Part shown: positions 50,281-57,957 of the stretch, one piece after another | How positions within the stretch are numbered: the first letter of the stretch is position 1 | Layout of the letters: the number at the start of each line of letters is the position of its first letter | Source: Pseudomonas sp. B21-048 | Lineage (GTDB): Bacteria > Pseudomonadota > Gammaproteobacteria > Pseudomonadales > Pseudomonadaceae | Length of the DNA stretch: 64,000 bases | Direction of reading: 5' to 3' | NCBI RefSeq assembly: GCF_024748615.1 | Contig: NZ_CP087168.1 | Span: 2,232,001-2,296,000 of the forward strand | Position numbers and translations under genes: made by a program | The notes under the pieces: generated by a model | Told to the model about the DNA's origin: nothing | What the model saw: only the letters and a program-made list of their open reading frames with translations | The model's database searches: none

Positions 50281-51042
50281 TCAGCGCGTATTACGCAGCG
50301 CCGCCCGTTGCCGGCACGCTTCGCCAAACGCCTGGAAAATACTCAAATAGGGGGGATTCGAAAGCACCTGCCATTCCGGGTGCCATTGCACGCCGACGGC
50401 GAAGGCCTTGCTGTGCTCGACAGAAATCGCCTCGATCAAACCATCCGGTGCGACAGCTTCAGCGCGCAGGCCGGGAGCCAGTCGGTCAATGCCCTGGCTG
50501 TGGATCGAATTGACCTGGAACACCTGCGGCAAGTCCAGCGCTTCGAACACACCGCCCGGTTGCATATTCACCGCATGAGCAGGCGCGTACTGCACGGCCA
50601 GGTCGGGGTGATCCGCTTCGCGATGATCAAGGTAGCCGGGCAGTTCGTGCACCTTCTGATGCAGGCTGCCGCGGAACGCCACGTTCATTTCCTGAAAGCC
50701 CCGGCAGATGCCGAGCACCGGAACACCGGCGGCGATGGCTGCGCGCAATAAGGGCAGGGTGGTGGCGTCCCGTTGCGGATCGTGATCCGTGCCGGGGGTA
50801 CTGGTCGGGCCTTGATAGTGGAAGGGTTCCACATTCGACGGCGAGCCGGTCAGCAACAGACCGTCGAGCTGCGCGAGCAGGTCATCGATTTCGGTCAGAT
50901 CGCCTAAGGAAGGAATGACCACTGGCAACCCCAAGGCCGCGACGCTGACAGCACGCAAATACTTGTCGCCGCTGACGTGGTAGGGGTGCAGGCCAATCTG
51001 TTTAGTGCACGCAGTAACGCCGATCAATGGCTTGAATGCCAT
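50281..51042 (-). CDS. puuD: Gamma-glutamyl-gamma-aminobutyrate hydrolase
   Basis: 253 residues of the class I amidotransferase-like peptidase C26 family (PuuD in E. coli, SpuA in Pseudomonas). It releases GABA and glutamate from gamma-Glu-GABA, the last step of the gamma-glutamylated putrescine route. The catalytic cysteine is in VPVLGICRGFQEMNVAFRGSL, and His-Glu is in GVQWHPEWQ. LLTGSPSNVEPFHY is the family's substrate-loop region. GAGG fits the ATG at 51042, not the GTG three codons earlier. Divergent from puuA. Confidence 0.92.
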   Translation of the reverse strand: MAFKPLIGVTACTKQIGLHPYHVSGDKYLRAVSVAALGLPVVIPSLGDLTEIDDLLAQLDGLLLTGSPSNVEPFHYQGPTSTPGTDHDPQRDATTLPLLRAAIAAGVPVLGICRGFQEMNVAFRGSLHQKVHELPGYLDHREADHPDLAVQYAPAHAVNMQPGGVFEALDLPQVFQVNSIHSQGIDRLAPGLRAEAVAPDGLIEAISVEHSKAFAVGVQWHPEWQVLSNPPYLSIFQAFGEACRQRAALRNTR

Positions 51043-51322
51043 TTTTATCACCTCGAAGTTTCACACTTGAACGAGCTTTTCCGGAGCTTAGCCTTGTTGA
51101 TTTTAATTAACAACTCTCATGTAAAAAATTCTAAACGCCGCACGCCAGATCCTCAGGATTTATGCGGTTCGCAAGACTAGCTAGGCACTTTCATGCCCAA
51201 AAAAGCCCAGAAAATAAAGGGCGAGAGGCCAAGTGTTCGCTATTGACTTCACTTTTCCGTTCGGGTTGACTGGGCTCGTGAACGTGAAGTGAACATAATA
51301 ATTAACAGCTAATAGGTGCATC
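51043..51322. promoter_or_regulatory. Divergent puuD/puuA promoter region
   Basis: 280 bases, AT-rich in the middle (AATTAACAACTCTCATGT), with no gene. PuuR is expected to act here. The stretch GTGAACATAATAATTAACAG just before puuA is a plausible, unproven operator or promoter. A short frame in it has no features. Confidence 0.4.
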
Positions 51323-52699
51323 ATGTCGGTCCCTCTGCGTGCCGTTCAACTCAACGAAGCAAACGCATTCCTTAAGAAATATCCTGAGGTTTTGTACGTC
51401 GACCTTCTGATTGCGGATATGAACGGTGTGGTGCGCGGCAAGCGCATCGAGCGCACCAGTCTTCATAAGGTCTACGAAAAAGGCATCAACCTCCCGGCGT
51501 CACTGTTTGCCCTGGACATCAACGGTTCTACGGTGGAAAGCACCGGCCTGGGTCTGGACATCGGCGACTCGGATCGCATCTGCTTCCCCATCCCCAATAC
51601 CCTCAGCATCGAACCCTGGCAGAAGCGCCCGACCGCGCAGCTGTTAATGACCATGCACGAACTCGAAGGCCAGCCGTTCTTTGCTGATCCGCGCGAAGTG
51701 TTGCGTCAGGTGGTGAGCAAGTTCGATGACATGGGCCTGACCATTTGCGCAGCCTTCGAACTGGAGTTCTATCTGATCGACCAGGACAACGTGAACGGTC
51801 GTCCGCAATCGCCACGTTCGCCGGTGTCCGGCAAACGTCCACACTCGACTCAGGTGTATCTGATCGACGATCTGGACGAGTACGTCGACTGCCTGCAAGA
51901 CATCCTCGAAGGCGCGAAAGAGCAGGGCATTCCCGCTGACGCCATCGTCAAGGAAAGCGCCCCGGCGCAATTCGAAGTGAACCTGCATCACGTCTCCGAC
52001 CCTATAAAGGCCTGCGACTACGCGGTGTTGCTCAAGCGTCTGGTGAAGAACATCGCCTACGACCACGAGATGGACACCACCTTCATGGCCAAGCCGTATC
52101 CGGGCCAGGCAGGCAATGGTTTGCACGTGCACATTTCGATTCTCGACAAAGAAGGCAACAACATCTTTGCCAGCGAGGATCCCGAGCAGAACGCCGCACT
52201 GCGTCACGCGATCGGCGGTGTGCTCGAGACCCTGCCGGCGCAGATGGCGTTCCTCTGCCCGAACGTCAACTCGTACCGCCGTTTCGGCGCGCAGTTCTAT
52301 GTACCGAACTCGCCTAGCTGGGGCATCGACAACCGTACCGTGGCGGTGCGTGTGCCCACCGGTTCGGCAGATGCCGTGCGCATCGAACACCGCGTCGCGG
52401 GCGCCGATGCCAACCCGTACCTGCTGATGGCCTCAGTGCTGGCCGGTATTCACCATGGCCTGACCAACGAAATCGAACCGGGCGCCCCGGTCGAAGGCAA
52501 CAGCTACGAACAGAACGAGCAAAGCCTGCCGAACAACTTGCGCGATGCACTTCGCGAACTGGACGACAGCGAAGTCATGGCGCGCTACATCGACCCGCTG
52601 TACATCGACGTGTTCGTGGCGTGCAAGGAAAGCGAGCTGGCCGAGTTCGAAAACTCCATCTCCGACCTTGAGTACAACTGGTACTTGCATACGGTTTGA
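51323..52699 (+). CDS. puuA: Glutamate-putrescine ligase (glutamine-synthetase family)
   Basis: 458 residues. PuuA/SpuB joins the gamma-carboxyl of glutamate to putrescine with ATP, protecting the amine for oxidation. The glutamine-synthetase fold is shown by YVDLLIADMNGVVRGKRI, FELEFYLID (E-x-E metal ligands), PAQFEVNLHHVSDPIKACD, MAKPYPGQAGNGLHVHISI (the catalytic-site H-x-H) and RRFGAQFYVPNSPSWGIDNRTVAVRVP. AGGTG precedes the start. It opens the rightward puuACB series and is divergent from puuD. Confidence 0.92.
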   Translation: MSVPLRAVQLNEANAFLKKYPEVLYVDLLIADMNGVVRGKRIERTSLHKVYEKGINLPASLFALDINGSTVESTGLGLDIGDSDRICFPIPNTLSIEPWQKRPTAQLLMTMHELEGQPFFADPREVLRQVVSKFDDMGLTICAAFELEFYLIDQDNVNGRPQSPRSPVSGKRPHSTQVYLIDDLDEYVDCLQDILEGAKEQGIPADAIVKESAPAQFEVNLHHVSDPIKACDYAVLLKRLVKNIAYDHEMDTTFMAKPYPGQAGNGLHVHISILDKEGNNIFASEDPEQNAALRHAIGGVLETLPAQMAFLCPNVNSYRRFGAQFYVPNSPSWGIDNRTVAVRVPTGSADAVRIEHRVAGADANPYLLMASVLAGIHHGLTNEIEPGAPVEGNSYEQNEQSLPNNLRDALRELDDSEVMARYIDPLYIDVFVACKESELAEFENSISDLEYNWYLHTV

Positions 52700-52777
52700 T
52701 GGGATCGTGGTTTTCTAATCGTTAATTGGTCGGCTTTAGTCCGGCGACTACTTATTCCTCTGCGTAGAGTCACAACC

Positions 52778-54268
52778 ATGGCAAACACTCGCAGCGACTG
52801 GGAGCAACGCTTCCAGTCCCTCACACTAGAAGGCCGCGCATTCATCGACGGCCAATACCGCCCGGCACTCAGCGGCGACACGTTTGAATGCATCAGCCCG
52901 GTCGACGGCCGCTTTCTGGCGAACATCGCCAGCACTGACGAAGCCGACGCCAATGCCGCCGTGCAGGTTGCACGCCGCACATTTGAATCCGGCATCTGGG
53001 CCAAGCTGCCCCCGGCCGAGCGCAAGCGCATCCTGATTCGTTTCGCCGATCTGATTCTGCAAAACCAGGAAGAACTGGCGCTGCTGGAAACCCTGGACAT
53101 GGGCAAGCCGATCAGCGATTCCATGAGCATCGACATCCCGGCGACCGCCAACGCGATCCGCTGGAGCGCCGAAGCCATCGACAAAATCTACGACGAAGTC
53201 GCCGCCACACCGCACGATCAACTCGGCCTTATCACCCGCGAACCAGCAGGCGTCGTTGCCGCCATCGTCCCGTGGAATTTCCCGCTGATCATGGCCAGCT
53301 GGAAGTTCGCCCCGGCCCTCGCGGCAGGCAACTCCTTCATCCTCAAGCCTTCGGAGAAGTCACCGCTGACGGCCATTCGCGTCGCGCAATTGGCCCTTGA
53401 CGCTGGCATCCCCAAAGGCGTGTTCAACGTCCTGCCAGGCTTCGGTCACACTGTCGGCAAGGCGCTGGCGTTGCACATGGACGTCGACGTACTGGCCTTC
53501 ACCGGCTCGACGGCGATTGCCAAGCAACTGCTGATCTACGCCGGGCAAAGCAACATGAAACGGGTCTGGCTGGAAGCGGGCGGCAAGAGCCCGAACGTGG
53601 TATTCGCCGATGCGCCGGACTTGCGCGCAGCCGCTCAGGCGGCGGCCAGCGCGATTGCCTTCAACCAGGGCGAAGTCTGCACAGCAGGTTCGCGCTTGCT
53701 GGTGGAGCGCTCGATTCGCGAGCAGTTCATTCCGCTGTTGGTGGATGCGCTGCAAGCGTGGAAACCGGGCCACGCCCTCGATCCGAAAACCACTGTTGGC
53801 GCGGTCGTCGATCAGCGCCAACTGGAGAACGTGTTGCGTTACATCCAGGTCGGCAAAGACCAGGGCGCACACCTGATCGCCGGCGGCAATCGTACCCTCG
53901 AAGGCACCGGTGGCCTGTACGTGGAACCGGCGATTTTCGACGGTGTGACCAATGCCATGACCATCGCCCGGGAAGAAATCTTCGGGCCGGTGCTGTCGCT
54001 GATCACCTTCGATACCGCGGAAGAAGCGCTGCAGATCGCCAACGACAGCATCTTCGGTCTGGCGGCTGGCGTGTGGACCAGCAACCTCAGCAAGGCCCAC
54101 ACCTTCGCTCGCGGTTTGCGCGCCGGCAGCGTCTGGATCAACCAATATGACGGCGGCGACATGACCGCGCCGTTCGGTGGGTTCAAGCAGTCGGGTAATG
54201 GTCGGGATAAATCGCTGCATGCGTTCGACAAATACACCGAACTCAAAGCGACCTGGATCAAGCTCTAA
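52778..54268 (+). CDS. puuC: Gamma-glutamyl-gamma-aminobutyraldehyde dehydrogenase
   Basis: 496 residues of the NAD(P)-dependent aldehyde dehydrogenase superfamily. It oxidises gamma-Glu-gamma-aminobutyraldehyde to gamma-Glu-GABA. Visible are the Rossmann segment IVPWNFPLIMASWKFAPALAAGNSFILKPSE, FTGSTAIAKQLL, the general-base glutamate in WLEAGGKSPNVVF and the catalytic cysteine in FNQGEVCTAGSRLLV. The C-terminal MTAPFGGFKQSGNGRDKSLHAFDKYTELK matches PuuC. Located between puuA and puuB, as in polyamine loci. Confidence 0.92.
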   Translation: MANTRSDWEQRFQSLTLEGRAFIDGQYRPALSGDTFECISPVDGRFLANIASTDEADANAAVQVARRTFESGIWAKLPPAERKRILIRFADLILQNQEELALLETLDMGKPISDSMSIDIPATANAIRWSAEAIDKIYDEVAATPHDQLGLITREPAGVVAAIVPWNFPLIMASWKFAPALAAGNSFILKPSEKSPLTAIRVAQLALDAGIPKGVFNVLPGFGHTVGKALALHMDVDVLAFTGSTAIAKQLLIYAGQSNMKRVWLEAGGKSPNVVFADAPDLRAAAQAAASAIAFNQGEVCTAGSRLLVERSIREQFIPLLVDALQAWKPGHALDPKTTVGAVVDQRQLENVLRYIQVGKDQGAHLIAGGNRTLEGTGGLYVEPAIFDGVTNAMTIAREEIFGPVLSLITFDTAEEALQIANDSIFGLAAGVWTSNLSKAHTFARGLRAGSVWINQYDGGDMTAPFGGFKQSGNGRDKSLHAFDKYTELKATWIKL

Positions 54269-54320
54269 CCCTTTTACAGCGGCGGTCGCCCGCGCGTGCC
54301 GGCGGCCTTCGGAGAAACGT

Positions 54321-55604
54321 ATGAAACAGACTCATGTAAACAGCTACTACGCCGCGACCCGTAATCAGATCGGTGATTACCCGGTTCTTGAAGAGTGGGT
54401 GGAATGCGACGTCTGCGTGATTGGCGCCGGCTACACCGGTCTGTCCTCGGCGCTGTTCCTCAGCGAAGCGGGCTACAGCGTTACCGTCCTCGAAGCCGCC
54501 AAAGTCGGCTTCGGCGCCAGCGGTCGCAACGGCGGCCAACTGGTCAATTCCTACAGCCGCGACGTCGATGTGATCGAAGAGCGTTATGGCGATAAAACCG
54601 CCGAAGTGCTCGGCAGCATGATCTTTGAAGGCGCCGACATCATCCGTTCGCGCATCAAAGAGTACGACATCAAATGCGACTACCGCCCCGGCGGCATCTT
54701 CGCCGCGCTGAACAAAAAGCAACTCAACGGCCTGGCCGAGCAGAAGCGCAGCTGGGAGCGCTACGGCAACAAAAACCTGAGAATGCTCGACGCAGCGGAC
54801 ATCCAGCGCGAAGTCGGTTGCGACAACTACGTTGGCGGCCTGCTCGACATGCAGGGCGGGCACATCCACCCGCTGAACCTGGCCTTGGGTGAAGCCGCCG
54901 CGATCATCAGCCTGGGCGGTAAAATCTACGAACAATCCGCCGCCGTGGAAATCACCTACGGCGAACCGATCACCGTACGCACCGCCAAAGGCGTGGTGCG
55001 GGCCAAGTACCTGCTAATCGCAGGTAATGCTTACCTGCCTCAAGACCTCGACAACCGCGTGACGCGCAAAAGCATGCCCTGCGGTTCGCAAATCGTCGTC
55101 ACTGAGCCGTTGTCCGAACAGGTTGCGCGCAGCCTGATCAAAAATAACTACTGCGTGGAAGACTGCAACTACCTGCTCGACTACTACCGCCTCACCGCCG
55201 ACAACCGCCTGCTGTACGGCGGCGGTGTGGTCTACGGCGCCCGCGAGCCGGACGACATCGAACAACTGATCAAACCGAAAATCCTCAAAACCTTCCCGCA
55301 ATTGAAGGACGTGAAAATCGACTACCGCTGGACCGGCAACTTCCTGCTGACCATGTCACGCATGCCGCAATTCGGCCGCATCGAAAAGAACGCCTATTAC
55401 ATGCAAGGCTACAGCGGTCACGGCGTCACCTGCTCGCACCTGGCCGGCAAACTCATCTGCGAAATGATCCGCGGCGACGCCGAACGCTTCGACGCCTTCG
55501 CCTCCCTGCCGCACATGCCCATGCTCGGCGGCCGCACCTTCCAGGCCCCACTCACTGCCATGGGCGCGGCGTATTACGCGCTGCGCGACCGGTTCGGCAT
55601 ATAA
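54321..55604 (+). CDS. puuB: Gamma-glutamylputrescine oxidase
   Basis: 427 residues, FAD-dependent, DAO/GlpO fold. It oxidises gamma-glutamylputrescine to the aldehyde with release of ammonia and hydrogen peroxide. The dinucleotide-binding motif is VECDVCVIGAGYTGLSSALFLSEAGYSVTVLEA and the second FAD segment is KNAYYMQGYSGHGVTCSHLAG. GRNGGQLVNSYSRD is the family's conserved N-terminal loop. GGAGAAACG fixes the start at 54321; a longer frame upstream overlaps the end of puuC. It completes the pathway. Confidence 0.92.
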   Translation: MKQTHVNSYYAATRNQIGDYPVLEEWVECDVCVIGAGYTGLSSALFLSEAGYSVTVLEAAKVGFGASGRNGGQLVNSYSRDVDVIEERYGDKTAEVLGSMIFEGADIIRSRIKEYDIKCDYRPGGIFAALNKKQLNGLAEQKRSWERYGNKNLRMLDAADIQREVGCDNYVGGLLDMQGGHIHPLNLALGEAAAIISLGGKIYEQSAAVEITYGEPITVRTAKGVVRAKYLLIAGNAYLPQDLDNRVTRKSMPCGSQIVVTEPLSEQVARSLIKNNYCVEDCNYLLDYYRLTADNRLLYGGGVVYGAREPDDIEQLIKPKILKTFPQLKDVKIDYRWTGNFLLTMSRMPQFGRIEKNAYYMQGYSGHGVTCSHLAGKLICEMIRGDAERFDAFASLPHMPMLGGRTFQAPLTAMGAAYYALRDRFGI

Positions 55605-55617
55605 GCCAGACCCAATC

Positions 55618-55712
55618 CCTGTAGGAGCCGAGCTTGCTCGCGAAGACGGCAGCACAGTCAACATTGATGTCGCCTGACACCTCGCCATCGCGAGAAAGAC
55701 CGCTTCTACAGG
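55618..55712. repeat. REPIN-type inverted repeat
   Basis: CCTGTAGGAGCCGAGCTTGCTCGCGA at the left faces TCGCGAGAAAGACCGCTTCTACAGG at the right. It lies between puuB and puuR. Confidence 0.78.
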
Positions 55713-55907
55713 TTTCGTACAGGGACGGACGACTATCATCCACCTATTCGATTATCTGCCGTTTATCGAACCTGCTGAGCAACATCCACAAACGTGATTT
55801 AATACCCGCCTTCCACGGTTCCGGGATGGGAAACGGCGTAATCCGCGGCCACCAGTCGCCCGCCACCCACCCCCATTACCCTTAAGTATTCTTCGCATAA
55901 GGCTGTC

Positions 55908-56456
55908 ATGGACACGGGCTCACGACTCAAATTAGTACGCGAAAGCTACAAACTGTCCCAGCGTGAGCTGGCCCGGCGTAGCGGTGTCACCAATGCCACC
56001 ATCTCCCTGATCGAACAGAACCGCGTCAGCCCCTCCGTCAGCTCCCTCAAAAAACTGCTCGAAGGCATCCCCATGTCCCTGGCGGACTTTTTCACCTTCG
56101 ACCAACCGCCGCGTGAGCACCAATACGTGTTCCGCGCCAATGAGCAGCCAGATCTCGGGCGCCATGGGCTGCGGTTGTTGCTGATCGGGGCTTCGGTACC
56201 GAGTCGGCAGATGCGGCTGTTGCGCGAGCAATACGCGCCAGGGGCGAGTTCGGGGGAAGAGCCGATTGTGCACTCGGAAGGCGAGGAGTGTGGGCTGGTG
56301 ACGCGGGGCACGGTTGAGTTGACGGTGGATGGGCAGATTAGTGTGCTGAATGCCGGGGATGGGTATTACTTTCCGACGACGCTGCCGCATCGGTTTAGGA
56401 ACATTGGGGCGGATGAGGCTGAAATCATCAGTGCCAACACCCCGGCTAACTTCTGA
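55908..56456 (+). CDS. puuR: PuuR, XRE-cupin regulator of the puu genes
   Basis: 182 residues. The helix-turn-helix is LKLVRESYKLSQRELARRSGVTNATISLIEQNRVSPSVSSLKKLL and the cupin domain spans ~100-180 (EEPIVHSEGEECGLVTRGTVELTVDGQISVLNAGDGYYFPTTLPHRFRNIG). PuuR represses putrescine genes and is released by putrescine. The upstream 190 bases carry its own promoter. The last third of the gene is GC-poorer in wobble positions, and its final 25 codons recur, changed, at 57714-57842 and 63710-63787 (see findings); the gene may have received a new 3' end. Confidence 0.92.
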   Translation: MDTGSRLKLVRESYKLSQRELARRSGVTNATISLIEQNRVSPSVSSLKKLLEGIPMSLADFFTFDQPPREHQYVFRANEQPDLGRHGLRLLLIGASVPSRQMRLLREQYAPGASSGEEPIVHSEGEECGLVTRGTVELTVDGQISVLNAGDGYYFPTTLPHRFRNIGADEAEIISANTPANF

Positions 56457-56477
56457 TAACGATAGTGAACATCAAAC

Positions 56478-56512
56478 CTGTAGTAGCCATTGGTAGCTGC
56501 TACGGGCTTTTT
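56478..56512 (+). terminator. Rho-independent terminator of puuR
   Basis: CCTGTAGTAGC pairs, with G-U pairs, to GCTGCTACGGG around CATTGGTA, followed by CTTTTTC. It lies 22 bases after the puuR stop. Confidence 0.7.
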
Positions 56513-56534
56513 CAAAGTAAATGGACTTCACCTC

Positions 56535-56981
56535 ATGACCACACAACGCATCCGCCCCCTCGCACTCTGCGTCTTCCATCACAACGGAAAAATTCTGGTC
56601 AACGAAGCTTACGACTCAATAAAAAAGCAGACTTTTTTCCGCCCCGTCGGTGGAGGCATCGAGTTCGGCGAAACCAGTGCCCAGGCAGTTGTGCGAGAGG
56701 TACAAGAGGAACTCGGGTTACCCATCTCTGATGTTCGCTTACTCGGTACGCTTGAGAGCATCTTCACTTATGCCGGCACTCCAGGGCATGAAATTGTTCA
56801 GGTGTACGATGCAAAATTTGTGGATGCGAACGTCTACGAATTGCCGCAGTTGAAGGCGTGTGAGAGTGACGGCACGGCCTTCATAGCGAAATGGCATGGC
56901 GTCGCAAGCTTCACTGATGGGTCACCTTTGGTTCCAGATGGTCTTTATGAGCTACTGCAGAAAGTCGCATTGCTGGATTGA
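56535..56981 (+). CDS. Nudix hydrolase
   Basis: 148 residues. The Nudix box is complete: GGGIEFGETSAQAVVREVQEELGL (G-x5-E-x7-R-E-U-x-E-E-x-G-U, residues ~42-65). IRPLALCVFHHNGKILVNEAY opens the domain. These enzymes hydrolyse nucleoside diphosphates linked to another group; the substrate is not evident. No strong ribosome-binding site precedes the ATG. Its wobble composition is more AT-rich than that of the puu genes. It is the first cargo gene after puuR. Confidence 0.87.
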   Translation: MTTQRIRPLALCVFHHNGKILVNEAYDSIKKQTFFRPVGGGIEFGETSAQAVVREVQEELGLPISDVRLLGTLESIFTYAGTPGHEIVQVYDAKFVDANVYELPQLKACESDGTAFIAKWHGVASFTDGSPLVPDGLYELLQKVALLD

Positions 56982-57039
56982 TATCTGAAGCAGCAAAGGA
57001 GTGACTTGAGGAGACTTCTCTTGGTCCTTCCGCTCCACG

Positions 57040-57069
57040 ATTGACAACCCGGATCATCCAAAACACTAT
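57040..57069 (+). promoter_or_regulatory. Strong sigma-70-like promoter of the leader/GNAT unit
   Basis: TTGACA (57041-57046, within GATTGACAACCCGG) and CACTAT (57064-57069) are separated by 17 bases. The -35 surroundings CCACGATTGACA-CCCG are repeated at 59946-59962 in front of the isonitrile-synthase operon. Confidence 0.6.
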
Positions 57070-57075
57070 CAGCCT

Positions 57076-57138
57076 ATGACCTACACACGCCACATGAACA
57101 TGATGTGCACCTCCATGACCGCTTCCGGCGGGCCATGA
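57076..57138 (+). CDS. Putative methionine-rich leader peptide
   Basis: A 20-codon frame, from the predicted transcript start to a TGA at 57136-57138, reading MTYTRHMNMMCTSM followed by TASGGP. Four of the first 14 residues are methionine. It stands between a strong promoter and a terminator hairpin (57176-57203) that precedes the GNAT gene, which is the geometry of transcription attenuation. It is too short for homology to help, so the reading depends on position. Confidence 0.4.
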   Translation: MTYTRHMNMMCTSMTASGGP

Positions 57139-57175
57139 GGTCATGCGTTCGTAGAATTTGACGTAATTACCCAAG

Positions 57176-57203
57176 GCCCCGCCAGAAATGGACGGGGCTT
57201 TTT
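57176..57203 (+). terminator. Rho-independent terminator, possibly an attenuator of the GNAT gene
   Basis: GCCCCG (57176-57181) and CGGGGC (57193-57198) flank CCAGAAATGGA and are followed by TTTTT. It stands 36 bases before the GNAT start codon and 37 after the leader stop. Confidence 0.8.
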
Positions 57204-57238
57204 AGGTCTCCGTCTACCGATGGCTAACGGAGAATGAA

Positions 57239-57706
57239 ATGTTCGAGATTAGACGCGCCACGCACAGCGATGCCCAAACAGCGTTCGATATTCGCCTTCA
57301 AGCGATACGGCATCAATGCATCGGCGCCTATACCACGGAGCAAATGTTGGCCTGGACGGCAGGATCAGCCAACGACGGCTATAGCGACCTGATGAATAAA
57401 CACTTTTATCTGGGCTGTATTCAGGGTGAGCCGGTGGCGACCGGAATGCTTGATCTGGAGAGGAGCGAAATCGGCGCGATCTTTGTGCTCCCGAGCTTTA
57501 TGCAACGAGGCATTGGCTTGAGAGTCCTGGACTACCTTGAATGCCTGGCGCGAGATCTGGGGCTGAAGGAGATCAATCTGGACGCCACGTTGAATGCTGC
57601 TGACTTTTACCGGCGTTGCGGTTTCGTGGGTGACGAACCTGCTATTTACCATTCGCCCTCCGGGCTTCAGCTGGCTTGTACACCGATGGTGAAGGCGCTT
57701 TTGTAG
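57239..57706 (+). CDS. GNAT-family N-acetyltransferase
   Basis: 155 residues. The acetyl-CoA motif is IGAIFVLPSFMQRGIGLRVLDYLECLARDLG, preceded by GEPVATGMLDLERSEIG, and ending with LNAADFYRRCGFVGDEPAIYHSPSG, a GNAT C-terminus. GGAGA ahead of the ATG is good. It is downstream of the leader/terminator and upstream of the degraded puuR tail. The substrate is unknown; an antibiotic-type or polyamine acetyltransferase cannot be excluded. Confidence 0.85.
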   Translation: MFEIRRATHSDAQTAFDIRLQAIRHQCIGAYTTEQMLAWTAGSANDGYSDLMNKHFYLGCIQGEPVATGMLDLERSEIGAIFVLPSFMQRGIGLRVLDYLECLARDLGLKEINLDATLNAADFYRRCGFVGDEPAIYHSPSGLQLACTPMVKALL

Positions 57707-57713
57707 GCTTGGC

Positions 57714-57842
57714 GTTGATGTGCAGATTAGTGTGTTGTATGCCTAGGATGGGTAATTTTCCGACGACGTTGCTGCATCGGTTTCGCATATTGGGCAGGAT
57801 GAGGCCGAAATCATCAGCGCCAACACCTCGGCTAACTTCTGA
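57714..57842 (+). pseudogene. Degraded second copy of the puuR 3' end
   Basis: The DNA follows the puuR sequence from the cupin segment to the stop: GCAGATTAGTGTG, CCGACGACG, GCATCGGTTTCGCA, ATGAGGC-GAAATCATCAG and GGCTAACTTCTGA all match in order. Small deletions and a TAG shift the frame, so it cannot be translated. Similarity continues past the stop to about 57873 (AACATTAAACC against AACATCAAACC). Confidence 0.88.
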
Positions 57843-57880
57843 CCTCTAAAGCAAACATTAAACCCGCAGCGACCTTCGGC

Positions 57881-57907
57881 GGGGCGACCACGACTTTTGG
57901 TCGCCCC
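57881..57907. other. 10-bp perfect hairpin
   Basis: GGGGCGACCA (57881-57890) and TGGTCGCCCC (57898-57907) with a seven-base loop. No T-run on either strand. It lies between the degraded puuR tail and the end of the RoxA-like gene, and may slow RNA polymerase or shield the 3' end. Confidence 0.5.
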
Positions 57908-57957
57908 TCCTAGCGATTACCACTTCATACCTCAGGTGAGGGCGTCTGCGACGCCGC

